Numbered from the stretch's first letter, positions 16,894 through 25,616 are shown. The stretch: 50,897 nucleotides of DNA from Candidatus Nitrosopumilus sp. (GCA_028377625.1 JAONKT010000002.1:1-50897), one strand, 5' to 3'. The notes: a model not told the origin generated them from the sequence alone. Program-made: numbers and translations.

Positions 16894-17688
16894 TTGACTG
16901 GTAAACTCTACATTGTTGGTGTTGGTCCTGGACATCACGATCATATGACATTTCGAGCTAAAGAAGTAATTACTGAAAGTGATACAATTGTAGGATATGA
17001 AACCTATGTAAATTTAGTTCAAGATCTAATAAGTGGTAAAACTATTCATCGCTATGCTATGACACAAGAAGTTGAAAGAGCCCATCAATGTATTGATCTT
17101 GCAAAATCAGGAAAAATTGTTTCATTAGTTTCTAGTGGAGATCCTGGAATTTATGGAATGGCTGGATTGATTTATGAGACACTTGCAGCTACAGGTTGGG
17201 ATCCTTCTGATGATCTTAAGGTAGAGATAATTCCTGGAGTATCTGCATTGAATTCTTGTGCATCTATTGTTGGTTCACCTCTAATGACTGATTTTGCAGT
17301 TGTTAGTATGAGTGATCTTATGGTACCATGGGAAATTATTCAAAAACGTGTAAAATCAGCTGCACAGGGGGATTTTGTACTTGTAATTTACAATCCTAAA
17401 AGTCAGAAAAGAATTCATCAATTACAAGATACTCAAAAAATTCTTCTTGAATATAGGAAACCTACAACACCTGTTGCAATTATTAAAAGTGCATATAGAG
17501 AATCCGAAGCTATTGTGATGACAAATTTAGAAAATTTACTTAATTTTGATGAAGAGTTGGGAATGACTAGTACTGTCATTGTTGGTAACTCATCAACATA
17601 TACTTACAAAGATTTAATGATCAATCCAAGAGGATACAAATCAAAATATAATTTAGAAGAACAAACAAATCCAAATCTTAAAGTTTAG
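16894..17688 (+). CDS. cobJ: Precorrin-3B C17-methyltransferase (CobJ/CbiH)
   Basis: Cobalamin ring-contracting methyltransferase acting on (cobalt-)precorrin-3. The tetrapyrrole methylase fold is shown by LYIVGVGPGHHDHMTFRAK at the start, SSGDPGIYGMAG for the SAM loop, IIPGVSALNSCASIVGSPL and VLVIYNPKSQKR. 264 residues is normal. TTG start at 16894. It is isolated from other ring-building genes here, although bluB (lower ligand) lies about 10 kb away. The stop overlaps the convergent tyrS stop by four bases. Confidence 0.93.
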   Translation: MTGKLYIVGVGPGHHDHMTFRAKEVITESDTIVGYETYVNLVQDLISGKTIHRYAMTQEVERAHQCIDLAKSGKIVSLVSSGDPGIYGMAGLIYETLAATGWDPSDDLKVEIIPGVSALNSCASIVGSPLMTDFAVVSMSDLMVPWEIIQKRVKSAAQGDFVLVIYNPKSQKRIHQLQDTQKILLEYRKPTTPVAIIKSAYRESEAIVMTNLENLLNFDEELGMTSTVIVGNSSTYTYKDLMINPRGYKSKYNLEEQTNPNLKV

Positions 17689-18734
17689 AAACTTTTCTTA
17701 ATTGCTTCAGATATCTCTTCACTAAGATCTAGTTTTTCTCTAATTGGAGAAATCACTTTAACAAGATAATTACCAATAGTTTGTTTTAAATCTCCTGGGT
17801 GTATTTTTCCTTTTTCAAAATCATTTTTCAAATCTTTATAATTTGAATATGATACATTACCTCCAAATTTATCCGGTCTCTCAATATCTATTTCATTAAA
17901 TTCATGAAAAATTATTGTTTCAGCAATTGCTAATATGGGATTATTTTCTATAACTCCTTCATCACACCATGCTTTGTTAATTTTTTTCTTAATTTCATCA
18001 TCTGTATTGTGGATAAATATACCTGAATTTGGATCTGATTTACTCATTTTACTAAGTTCACCCCCAAATTCTTCATTTTCTTGTTTTTTTAATCCTGGAA
18101 GTAATTTATGATGAACAGAAACTGGAACTTTCCATTTCATTTTAGGAAAAATTTCTCTAACTAACATGTGTATTTTTCTTTGATCCATTCCAGCATGTGC
18201 TATATCTACATCCAAATAATGAATATCAACTGCTTGCATTGCAGGATAAAGTAATCTGGCAACATCAATTTTTTCATCACTTTCTGAACGTCCCATAATT
18301 GTTAAAGTTCTCATGGTTCTTTTCAATGACATATGTTTTGTAAATTTTACAAGATCTGACCAGTACTCTGGATTTTTTTCATACAACTCTGAACCTAAAA
18401 CAATTTTTGCATCTGGACAAACTAATTTGAAAGCATCTTGATAATATTTCGAAACTTTAGAAATTGTATCCCAATCACCACCTAGTTTATCGTTGATAAC
18501 TGTGTGCCAGTCTGCAAGAAAAATTGTGCAATTTACTCCAGCCTTAATAAAATCATTAATTTTAAAACCAGTACTAATTAAACTGCCTAGATGTAAAAAA
18601 CCAGAAATTTCTAAACCGATGTAATGATTTGGCGATGACTTTTCATCAAATAATTTAGTTAACTCCTCTTCAGTTACAATTTCATCTGTTGTTGGAGAGT
18701 TTTTAATCAAATTTACTTTTTCAACAGTATTCAA
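17685..18734 (-). CDS. tyrS: Tyrosyl-tRNA synthetase (archaeal type)
   Basis: Charges tRNA-Tyr. The 349-residue class I synthetase has the HIGH-like motif GFLHLGS near residue 45 and KMSKSDPNSGIFI (KMSKS) near 226. AHAGMDQRKIHML, as in archaeal and eukaryotic TyrRS, contacts the substrate. ATRGN-like ends are not seen. The C-terminal region is short, as in archaea, with no S4 domain. Start TTG at 18734. Convergent with cobJ. Confidence 0.94.
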   Translation of the reverse strand: MNTVEKVNLIKNSPTTDEIVTEEELTKLFDEKSSPNHYIGLEISGFLHLGSLISTGFKINDFIKAGVNCTIFLADWHTVINDKLGGDWDTISKVSKYYQDAFKLVCPDAKIVLGSELYEKNPEYWSDLVKFTKHMSLKRTMRTLTIMGRSESDEKIDVARLLYPAMQAVDIHYLDVDIAHAGMDQRKIHMLVREIFPKMKWKVPVSVHHKLLPGLKKQENEEFGGELSKMSKSDPNSGIFIHNTDDEIKKKINKAWCDEGVIENNPILAIAETIIFHEFNEIDIERPDKFGGNVSYSNYKDLKNDFEKGKIHPGDLKQTIGNYLVKVISPIREKLDLSEEISEAIKKSF

Positions 18735-18826
18735 ATCAAAACAACTTTTAAAATCTAAGCCTATAAAGTTTTCAAAATTATTACTATATTTTGAATCTTT
18801 GAATATGGGATAATTTTACAATATTT

Positions 18827-19018
18827 ATGACTCTTGAAGAAGGACTGGAATTAATTAATAATTATAAAAAAGGCTTAGAAAAATTTTTAGAAACATTACC
18901 TGAACAATCAGTTCAATTAGGCTCTGAAATGATTCAAACTCTTGCTTTAAATTCTAAAAACCAAATTGCAAATTTAGAAGCAATTGAAAAATCACTAAAA
19001 AGACCTGCAAAATCTTAA
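18827..19018 (+). CDS. Small helical protein, unknown
   Basis: 63 residues, ATG start, read as two or three amphipathic helices (LEEGLELINNYKKGLEKFL, then SEMIQTLALNSKNQIANLEAIEKSL). No membrane segment or cysteine. It is transcribed away from tyrS and faces the convergent zinc-finger gene. Codon use and clean composition support a real gene, but no family is recognised. Confidence 0.6.
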   Translation: MTLEEGLELINNYKKGLEKFLETLPEQSVQLGSEMIQTLALNSKNQIANLEAIEKSLKRPAKS

Positions 19019-19039
19019 TCTGTTTAATTTTTAGAGTAA

Positions 19040-19228
19040 TTACTTACAATTTTTTTTATGTTTTCTTAATTCTTCACTATAATCAAATTCAGCACCACAT
19101 GCACGACACATTTCTTTTTTCTTATTGTGGGCTTTTTCTTGATGTTTTTTCAGTCTTTCAGAATCTGGTAATGTAGTTCCACATTTTTTACATTTTAAAT
19201 CATCTTTACTGGATCCAAATAATCCCAT
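19040..19228 (-). CDS. Two-finger C2H2 zinc-finger protein
   Basis: 62 residues with two C2H2-type fingers: CKKCGTTLPDSERLKKHQEKAH (Cx2C-x12-Hx4H, residues 13-34) and CRACGAEFDYSEELRKHKKNC (Cx2C-x12-Hx4C, residues 41-61), where the last ligand is Cys. Classical fingers of this kind are common in Thaumarchaeota and could bind nucleic acid or protein. ATG at 19228. The targets are unknown. Confidence 0.85.
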   Translation of the reverse strand: MGLFGSSKDDLKCKKCGTTLPDSERLKKHQEKAHNKKKEMCRACGAEFDYSEELRKHKKNCK

Positions 19229-19321
19229 ACTATTCTAAATATCTAATACTATAAAAAATAATTTTGTATAGATTTTTTTTAAAATAATTTCAATAAATTA
19301 TAAAATTTTATGTTAAAATTA

Positions 19322-19900
19322 TTAATCATCTAAGCTTTTTCTAGGTTTTATACTTAGATAAAATGCATGTGCACTAATAATAAATCCAGCAAGAAAAATT
19401 TTTGTTGCAAAAACTAAATTCCATGGACGATCGGGATCTGGATAAGCTACTGACAACATATCAATATCTGGAACTATTCCATTGATTACACCTGCTGTAA
19501 TCTGTGCATTCAGAACTGTAAAGTTGTATAAAACTTCATAGAAAGCAATTATTGTAAATCCAAGTAACATTAATTGGAGTAAAGCCATTCTAGTTCCAAT
19601 AATTTTATCTCCAGCAGTTCTTCTCCAACCAATTCTAGTAACACAATACCATCCAATTATTGTCGAAAAGAATATCCAAGTAGAAACCCTTGCAAAATTT
19701 TCAAAAGGAATGGTTGTATTGTGTATTACTTCACCCATAACATATGTTCCATTTGCTAACCATTCTAACATCGTTGCATAAACACCAAAAACTAATGATG
19801 AAATCATTATAGCTCCACAAGTGTAGAAAATATACAAATACACTTTGTAACCAGCATCAGTTTTTTCTAAATGTCTAGGTTTCATTCTATGATTTGCCAA
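19322..19900 (-). CDS. Four-helix integral membrane protein, unknown
   Basis: 192 residues with four predicted membrane helices: about 22-44 (YLYIFYTCGAIMISSLVFGVY), 70-90 (STWIFFSTIIGWYCVT), 105-128 (ALLQLMLLGFTIIAFYEVLY) and 162-183 (LVFATKIFLAGFIISAHAFYL). An extracellular loop contains NGTYVMGEVIHNTTIPFENF. TTG start at 19900. No known motif was recognised. The length and topology are reminiscent of subunits of membrane oxidase or ammonia monooxygenase complexes, but nothing here proves that. Confidence 0.8.
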   Translation of the reverse strand: MANHRMKPRHLEKTDAGYKVYLYIFYTCGAIMISSLVFGVYATMLEWLANGTYVMGEVIHNTTIPFENFARVSTWIFFSTIIGWYCVTRIGWRRTAGDKIIGTRMALLQLMLLGFTIIAFYEVLYNFTVLNAQITAGVINGIVPDIDMLSVAYPDPDRPWNLVFATKIFLAGFIISAHAFYLSIKPRKSLDD

Positions 19901-19967
19901 TTTTTGAAATATAAAAATTCATACATGTTAAATCAGATTTATAGCGTAACTGTTATGAGACTAATTA

Positions 19968-21050
19968 TTGGAAATACCCATAAACATTCCTTTTCTAGGC
20001 AAGGAAGAAATTTCAGTAGTTACTTCTATTCTTAAAACAGGCAAATTAACCTCTTCTTCAAATCATGGTGGAAAATATGTTCAAGATTTTGAAAAATCTG
20101 TTTCATCATTTGTAAATTCAAAATATACTGTTGCTGTAAATTCTGGTACTGCAGCATTACAAGCAGCACTATATGCATTAGATATTAAATTTGGAGATGA
20201 AGTACTAATCCCATCTTTCACTTTTGTTTCAACGGCAAATTCTGTCACTTCTACTGGTGCAAAACCTGTTTTTGTTGATATTTTAAAAGAAAATTTTACA
20301 ATGGATCCAGATGATCTTAAGAAAAAAATCACAAAAAAAACTAAAGCAATAATCCCTGTACATCTTTATGGTAATGTAGCTTATTTAGACAAAATTTCTG
20401 AAATTGCTAAAAAATTTAGTATACCAATTATAGAAGATTCAGCACAATCATTGGGTTCTACCTATAAGAAAAAACATACAGGAACATTTTTTGAAATGGG
20501 GTGTTTTAGTATGTATCCTGCAAAAGTAATGACTGCAGGGGAAGGTGGATTTATTGTTACAAACAATAAAAAATTTAGAGACAAATTACTAATGATTAGA
20601 AATCATGGAATATTGAATGGATCTGATACAAGATTACTTGGTCTTAATCTAAGATTACCTGAAATTAATGCAGCAATTGCAACAGTACAAATGAAAAAAT
20701 TACCAAAATTTTTACAAACTAGACAGAAAAATGCAGATTTGTTGTCCAAATTACTTTCTAAATTGAATCTTAATCTTCCACAACAACGAAAAAATGAAAA
20801 AGTTAATTGGTATCTGTACACAATTACAACATCAAAACGTAATACTCTTTTAAAAAAACTTAATGCAAAAGGAATAGGTGCAACTTCATATTATCTAAAA
20901 CCTGTACACAAAACACCATTGTATAAATCTAAAATCAAATTACCAATTACTGATTGGGCCTCTTCACATGTGCTCTCTTTACCAATTCATCCTAAAGTAA
21001 CTCAAAAAAATATTGAATTTATTGCAAAAACAATTTCTGAAATAATATGA
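19968..21050 (+). CDS. DegT/DnrJ/EryC1/StrS sugar aminotransferase
   Basis: A PLP-dependent transaminase of the family that aminates keto-sugars of nucleotide sugars for glycans and S-layer or lipid decoration. 360 residues. Motifs are VNSGTAALQAALYAL for cofactor phosphate, IPVHLYGN and IIEDSAQSLGSTYK (Asp to the pyridine N). The Schiff-base lysine lies in CFSMYPAKVMTAGEGG, and LRLPEINAAIATVQ follows. Start TTG. Its TGA overlaps the ATG of the next gene (ATGA), so the two are translationally coupled. The substrate is not determined. Confidence 0.9.
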   Translation: MEIPINIPFLGKEEISVVTSILKTGKLTSSSNHGGKYVQDFEKSVSSFVNSKYTVAVNSGTAALQAALYALDIKFGDEVLIPSFTFVSTANSVTSTGAKPVFVDILKENFTMDPDDLKKKITKKTKAIIPVHLYGNVAYLDKISEIAKKFSIPIIEDSAQSLGSTYKKKHTGTFFEMGCFSMYPAKVMTAGEGGFIVTNNKKFRDKLLMIRNHGILNGSDTRLLGLNLRLPEINAAIATVQMKKLPKFLQTRQKNADLLSKLLSKLNLNLPQQRKNEKVNWYLYTITTSKRNTLLKKLNAKGIGATSYYLKPVHKTPLYKSKIKLPITDWASSHVLSLPIHPKVTQKNIEFIAKTISEII

Positions 21051-21523
21051 ATAAACTAGGTGATACTATTGGTAAAATTTGTGAAAAACTATTACCAATT
21101 TCTGAAGAATTCTATATTGGTAATACTGATTCATCAATCTGTATATGTACGCTATCTAGTATTAAATTATTAAAAGAAATAAAAAATTCTGAAATTATTG
21201 ATAAAATTGCAATTGTTGGAAGACTATTTACTGAAAACAAAGGAATTGACTCAATGATACAGCATGTAAATCAAAATAAAAAAATTAAAACAATTATTGT
21301 ATGTGGAAAAGAAGTTTGGGGTCATAAATCTGGACATTCATTATTTCAATTATATCAAAATGGAATTGATGAAAAAAATAGAATAATTAATTCAACAAGT
21401 CCTGATCCAATTTTGACTGTATCAAAGTCAGAAATACAGTATTTTCAAAAAGAAATTACTCTTGTAAATTTAATTAACGAAACAAATATTCAATTAATTA
21501 TTAATAGAGTTCAGAAAAATTAG
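21047..21523 (+). CDS. MtrA-like protein (H4MPT S-methyltransferase subunit A family)
   Basis: 158 residues resembling the corrinoid-binding subunit A of methanogen methyl-H4MPT:CoM methyltransferase. It keeps IAIVGRLFTENKGIDSMIQ, IIVCGKEVWGHKSGHSLFQL and NGID, the order seen in MtrA. H93 in GKEVWGH is a candidate cobalt ligand. It lacks the C-terminal membrane helix of MtrA, so it would be soluble. The other Mtr subunits are absent, so methanogenic methyl transfer is not its role. It may sense or transfer a corrinoid or methyl group. The ATG overlaps the DegT gene stop. Convergent overlap of 4 bp with the next gene. Confidence 0.75.
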   Translation: MNKLGDTIGKICEKLLPISEEFYIGNTDSSICICTLSSIKLLKEIKNSEIIDKIAIVGRLFTENKGIDSMIQHVNQNKKIKTIIVCGKEVWGHKSGHSLFQLYQNGIDEKNRIINSTSPDPILTVSKSEIQYFQKEITLVNLINETNIQLIINRVQKN

Positions 21524-21864
21524 TAACCATTTTTTTGTCTTTCGTGATTAATTTGGTTTTTTCTCTTGTATTCCTCTAAAATATCATCTGGGGTTAATTT
21601 CAATTCTAATGATGCTTGAACTACAAAATGCCATATGTCAATTAATTCCTCTCTAGCCTCATTTTGATTAAATTCAGTAGGTGTTTTCCACCATTTCCAA
21701 TTTGTAGTTCTTTGTAATTCAACAGCTTCATGCATTATTGCAGTGCATAATGCAGAAACTCTACCCTCTGTATCTTTTGGATATCTATCTAATTTCATTA
21801 TTTCAGACAAACCTTTCTGAAGTTTGAAAATTTCATCTAATCTATCTTCATTTTTTTCTGACAT
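21520..21864 (-). CDS. MazG/dimeric dUTPase-like NTP pyrophosphohydrolase
   Basis: An all-alpha nucleotide pyrophosphohydrolase of 114 residues, probably cleaning up dUTP or another non-canonical dNTP. Metal-binding helices are MHEAVELQ and ARE-ELIDIWHF (E..E and ExxD patterns). The C-terminal KNQINHERQKNGY matches the end of the dimeric dUTPase family. Tryptophans in TTNWKWWKTP are typical. ATG at 21864. Confidence 0.85.
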   Translation of the reverse strand: MSEKNEDRLDEIFKLQKGLSEIMKLDRYPKDTEGRVSALCTAIMHEAVELQRTTNWKWWKTPTEFNQNEAREELIDIWHFVVQASLELKLTPDDILEEYKRKNQINHERQKNGY

Positions 21865-21900
21865 GATAATTTATTTTTAAAATTATTTACTTAAGTCTTT

Positions 21901-22794
21901 TTAGAATTGGATCATTTTTTCATATGATTTTAAACGTCTTGCTATGTCTCCTTTTTTTATTTTAAGTAAACCATCTAAACCATATCTTTCAACTGCAAAT
22001 GAACCAAGTACGTTTCCATATACTACAGCCTTTTTTATTTCTGAAACTTTTATTGTTTTTTTACTTGCAAGATATCCAATCATTGCACCTGCAAATGAAT
22101 CACCTGCACCTGTAGGATCTACAACATTTTCTAATGAAAATCCTGCTGTAGGAAAAACTACATCATCAAAAAACATCAAAGAACCATGTTCACCTTTTTT
22201 AATTATAACATATTTTGCACCCCACTGTCTCATTTTTTTTGCACATTTGATTAGATTATGTTCTTTTGTGAGTAGTTTAGCTTCTTCATCATTTATTACA
22301 ACTGCATCTACATTTTTTATCATTTTAATTACTGCATCTCTTTTTGTTGAAATCCAAAAATCTATAGTATCACACATTGAAAATTTCACATTATCAAATT
22401 CTTTAATTAATTTAGTATTTTGTTCTGGGTCATTATTTGCAAGATATACAAATTGTGATTTTTTATATTCATCTGGAACAACTGGTTTAAAATTTTCAAG
22501 AACATTTAATTCTGTTTTTAAAGTAGATCTTGTGCTTAGAGTATTGTCATATTTTCCATCATAACGGAAAGTTTTTCCTTTGTTTATTGCTAATCCCTGT
22601 AAATCTAGATATTTTGATAAAATATTATGATTCTTTTTTGAAAAATCATCTCCAACTACTGCAATTAACCCAGTTTTTACAAAATTACTTGATGAAATTG
22701 CTGCATATGTTGCAGCCCCTCCTAAAACATTTTTTAGAGTTTTACTAGGTGTTCGAATTGTATCATAAGCAGTTGATCCAAAAACAGTAAGCAT
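21901..22794 (-). CDS. PfkB-family carbohydrate/nucleoside kinase
   Basis: A ribokinase-fold kinase of 297 residues. The N-terminal GGAATYAAIS (about 26-35) is the substrate motif. The C-terminal signature DPTGAGDSFAGAMIGYL (near 227-243) contains the catalytic Asp and anion hole. The family covers adenosine, ribose, fructose and inosine kinases, and the sequence does not fix the substrate. ATG at 22794. 36 bp upstream of the dUTPase-like gene on the same strand, so the two may be in one nucleotide-salvage unit. Confidence 0.9.
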   Translation of the reverse strand: MLTVFGSTAYDTIRTPSKTLKNVLGGAATYAAISSSNFVKTGLIAVVGDDFSKKNHNILSKYLDLQGLAINKGKTFRYDGKYDNTLSTRSTLKTELNVLENFKPVVPDEYKKSQFVYLANNDPEQNTKLIKEFDNVKFSMCDTIDFWISTKRDAVIKMIKNVDAVVINDEEAKLLTKEHNLIKCAKKMRQWGAKYVIIKKGEHGSLMFFDDVVFPTAGFSLENVVDPTGAGDSFAGAMIGYLASKKTIKVSEIKKAVVYGNVLGSFAVERYGLDGLLKIKKGDIARRLKSYEKMIQF

Positions 22795-22811
22795 TTGATA
22801 AGAAATTAAAT

Positions 22812-23249
22812 TTATTGTATAAATTTCCTTGTTTGTTCTTCATTTGGATAGTAATCAAATGGAATACTAATTGATGTTATCAATAAATCATATTTTGTGA
22901 TTCCTGATATTTTTACAGATTTAGAACCATCTGAATTAGAATTTGTTTTAAAAGTTCCTTTTACAAAACTTGTACTTACTGGATATAATGTAAAAGATTC
23001 TAAATGACCTTCCCCTACTGTTTCGTCATCATAAAATACAAAGAATTCAGTTTTACCTGCTGGCAGTGTTAACAGTGATGGATTTTTAAATTCTAATTCA
23101 ATTTCATAATTTGATTCTTTTTCATTAATGATCGCATTTTCAGAAAGATTAACTGATATTTGTGATGCTGATTGAATTTGTGAATATCCTAAGAAACCAA
23201 CTAATAGTAAAAATAGAATTATTACACTTTTTTTCTTTAATGATGTCAT
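22812..23249 (-). CDS. Membrane-anchored or exported beta-sandwich protein
   Basis: 145 residues. The N-terminal hydrophobic segment VIILFLLLVGFLGYSQ is a signal peptide or membrane anchor. It is followed by an Ig-like region with NYEIELEFKNPSLLTLPAGKTEFFVFYDD, resembling LEA14/WHy-type water-stress domains. ATG at 23249. The stop is 17 bp upstream of the PfkB start on the same strand. Family assignment is tentative. Confidence 0.7.
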   Translation of the reverse strand: MTSLKKKSVIILFLLLVGFLGYSQIQSASQISVNLSENAIINEKESNYEIELEFKNPSLLTLPAGKTEFFVFYDDETVGEGHLESFTLYPVSTSFVKGTFKTNSNSDGSKSVKISGITKYDLLITSISIPFDYYPNEEQTRKFIQ

Positions 23250-23382
23250 GTTGAACTCTCAAATTTTTTTCTTTTAAGCCAAAATTGCTAAAAAATCCTA
23301 ATTATTTGTGTAAAATTTTTGATTTAATCTTAAATCTCATTAGAGCTATCTCAATAAATCAAAATTAACCCAATTATTCTCA

Positions 23383-23853
23383 TTGGCACGAATTAAACTC
23401 AAACTTGGTGAGAATGAAATTGAAGTTGATTCAAGAGATTTCTATGTTGATAATCAGACATTAGGTGAAATTATAGATAATATCTCTCAATATATGCCAG
23501 AAAACCAGGGCAAAATTGTTTATGAATCTGACATTAAATCTACTTCAAATACTATTGAACACGGTTTAGAAAATTTAGATGATGCAGAGACTTTTGAACC
23601 AGAATTTAGTGAACCAACATATATCAATAATAATGAAATTGAATCAAAACTAAAAATTCTAGAAACTAGTAAATTTTTTGATTCACCAAGAACAGTTGGT
23701 GAAACTGTTCAACAACTTAGAGAATATGGATGGGCTACAAGCTCATTAGATGTCTCAAAATCTTTAGCAAAAATGGCTTTAAATAAGAAATTTACAAAGA
23801 GTTCTACTGAAAATAAAATCTGTTATTTTATTGAACAACCAATATCTAATTAG
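23383..23853 (+). CDS. Hypothetical protein with possible C-terminal winged helix
   Basis: 156 residues, TTG start. The first ~40 residues (ARIKLKLGENEIEVDSRDFY) form two strands and a helix. After an acidic linker, residues 95-152 (FFDSPRTVGETVQQLREYG, then SKSLAKMALNKKFTKS and ICYFIEQ) look like a winged helix domain. It could be a DNA- or RNA-binding regulator. The last 8 bp overlap a convergent zinc-ribbon gene. Function is unknown. Confidence 0.7.
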   Translation: MARIKLKLGENEIEVDSRDFYVDNQTLGEIIDNISQYMPENQGKIVYESDIKSTSNTIEHGLENLDDAETFEPEFSEPTYINNNEIESKLKILETSKFFDSPRTVGETVQQLREYGWATSSLDVSKSLAKMALNKKFTKSSTENKICYFIEQPISN

Positions 23854-24037
23854 AAGAATAATTACATTTTAAACAGTTAGAAAAAATTTCTCCATCTAAA
23901 TGATTAAAATGTGTATTACATTGTTGACACGTATGATGCATATCAAAATATCCGTCTTTTTCTATAACTCCTATCTTATTTGATTCAAGATTTGTGCTTT
24001 TACACTTTATACAATGACAACCACATTCTATTTTCAT
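23846..24037 (-). CDS. Small zinc-ribbon protein
   Basis: 63 residues with eight cysteines and several histidines. CGCHCIKC lies near the N-terminus, HHTCQQC in the middle and NCLKC near the end. The spacing suits one or two zinc ribbons. ATG at 24037. It overlaps the 3' end of the convergent gene at 23383-23853. It may be a nucleic-acid-binding adaptor. The role is not known. Confidence 0.7.
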   Translation of the reverse strand: MKIECGCHCIKCKSTNLESNKIGVIEKDGYFDMHHTCQQCNTHFNHLDGEIFSNCLKCNYSSN

Positions 24038-24085
24038 AATTTCTCTCAGATAATCTATGTATAGTTTCTGTATCTATACAAATCA

Positions 24086-24241
24086 TTGGATAAAAAACGT
24101 GAAGTACCAATAGAAATTGATGATCATTTCAAACTTTTTGGAAAAGAACCATGGGAAGTAGAATATGGTGAAAAATGTCCCGTATGTGAAGTTAGAATAG
24201 ATGAATATGGTTTTTGTTCATGTGGGTCTAGCGGAGACTAA
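24086..24241 (+). CDS. Small zinc-ribbon-like protein (51 residues)
   Basis: TTG at 24086, TAA at 24239-24241. The translation starts MDKKREVPIEIDDHFKLFGK and contains EKCPVCEVRIDEYGFCSCG, a CxxC-x9-CxC zinc site. Its charge pattern and motif support a real protein. It is divergent from the zinc-ribbon gene at 23846 (48 bp apart) and overlaps the convergent exported-protein gene by 14 bp. Confidence 0.7.
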   Translation: MDKKREVPIEIDDHFKLFGKEPWEVEYGEKCPVCEVRIDEYGFCSCGSSGD

Positions 24242-25139
24242 TCTTTTTCATAAATGGAACAGTCAAAATTATCAAAAACCCCATTATTAAAGGAAGAAAC
24301 ATTGAAAATTCTGGTATTACAGTAGTTCCAATAATTGTAATTTGTCCTAATGATTCTGGTTTTATAGTAAGTGAAGTACTATTTTCATTATTAGAATATT
24401 TACTATATTGAATTTTTTCGTCATTTAATAATACTACATATGGTCCACCCAACAACTTATGTTCCATATTCACAGTTACAAATTTATTTTTTTCATTAAC
24501 TTTAAAACTAATACTTTTTGTTATTTGATCAAAATTAAATTCATCAATTTGAGACTCTGTTATAATTTCTACATTAAATTTGTCTTCTTCCCAGTTAACC
24601 TCTTTTGTTAATTTTGGAATTTCTGAATAATACTCCACATTAACATATCCTCCGCTGTTTATTGTAACTCCTCTATTATCTCCAAAATTTATTATGTTGT
24701 TATTTAGATAAATAAATTCTATTTTTTCAGAGAATAAAATAGAAAATGTCTTAGGATATCCAATATTTAATGTGAGAAGATTATCTGATTGTCTTAAAAT
24801 ATTTTTTAAATTATATTTAACAATTGTATCGCCACTTGTATTGTCACTTGATGAAAAAATTGTTATGGCACCATAGTCAGAATTATTATTTATTCCAAAT
24901 TCAATTTCTTTTCCATTTTCATCTGTTACTGTAATGCTATCTTGTATGGCACCTTCAAACATATTTACCATTATTAGTTTATTTGAAGATTCGATAACAT
25001 GCATAGCTTGAATATTTTGCGATTCATCTATTATCACTTGAGTTGATTTTTGATATGCTGGTGTTCCAAATTGAGCATTAGCTACAGGTATTGCTATTAG
25101 AGTAAGAATCATTAAACTTGTAATAATTATTTTATTCAT
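24228..25139 (-). CDS. Exported protein with PEF-type C-terminal anchor
   Basis: 303 residues. The N-terminal signal peptide (IIITSLMILTLIAIPVANAQ) is followed by a beta-rich extracellular domain with many Asn. The C-terminus VIPEFSMFLPLIMGFLIILTVPF then basic MKKISLR resembles the PEFG-CTERM sorting signal of Thaumarchaeota, but reads PEFS. This suggests processing by an archaeosortase-like enzyme, or simply a membrane anchor. The ATG is directly preceded by the TAA of the cyclophilin gene on the same strand (zero gap), so they are coupled. Confidence 0.8.
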   Translation of the reverse strand: MNKIIITSLMILTLIAIPVANAQFGTPAYQKSTQVIIDESQNIQAMHVIESSNKLIMVNMFEGAIQDSITVTDENGKEIEFGINNNSDYGAITIFSSSDNTSGDTIVKYNLKNILRQSDNLLTLNIGYPKTFSILFSEKIEFIYLNNNIINFGDNRGVTINSGGYVNVEYYSEIPKLTKEVNWEEDKFNVEIITESQIDEFNFDQITKSISFKVNEKNKFVTVNMEHKLLGGPYVVLLNDEKIQYSKYSNNENSTSLTIKPESLGQITIIGTTVIPEFSMFLPLIMGFLIILTVPFMKKISLR

Positions 25140-25616
25140 TTATTCCAGACTAACTTTTATCATTTCAACTTTTTGTAATGGACAATCGTTTCCATCTCTT
25201 TGTTCATTAACAATCTTATCAGCAACATCCATTCCCTCTTTTACCTGACCAAATACAGTATATTCTCTATCTAAAAATGCACTATCTGATGTTACTATGA
25301 AAAATTGCGAGCCTGCACTGTTAGGATCTTGTGATCTTGCCATTGAAACAATACCTCTTAAATGTGATCTTGAACTAAATTCTGCTTTAATATTATATCC
25401 TGGTCCGCCCATTCCCCAGGAACTTTTGTTATCTGTTTTTGTATTAGGGTCGCCTCCTTGAATCATAAATCCTGGAATTACTCTATGAAATAAAGTTCCA
25501 TCATAAAATCCATCTTTAGCTAATTTTTCAAAATTTCTAACAGTTTCAGGTGCTAATTCTGATAATAACTCAAAAGAGATTTTCCCATGATTAGTTTCAA
25601 TATTAACTGTAGTCAT
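25140..25616 (-). CDS. Cyclophilin-type peptidyl-prolyl cis-trans isomerase
   Basis: A protein-folding enzyme of 158 residues. Active-site signature FHRVIPGFMIQGGD (near residues 44-57) carries the catalytic Arg; SAGSQFFIVT and the usual GKVKEGMDV-like segment GQVKEGMDVADKI follow. No signal peptide, so cytosolic. ATG at 25616. The downstream exported-protein gene begins at the very next base. Confidence 0.94.
   Translation of the reverse strand: MTTVNIETNHGKISFELLSELAPETVRNFEKLAKDGFYDGTLFHRVIPGFMIQGGDPNTKTDNKSSWGMGGPGYNIKAEFSSRSHLRGIVSMARSQDPNSAGSQFFIVTSDSAFLDREYTVFGQVKEGMDVADKIVNEQRDGNDCPLQKVEMIKVSLE

Noticed and set aside
21944-22564. A 206-codon plus-strand frame opposite the PfkB kinase gene
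   Set aside because: It lies entirely within the complementary strand of a well-supported kinase with clear motifs. Its composition, rich in Ser, Phe and Thr, is what an antisense shadow of an AT-rich gene gives.
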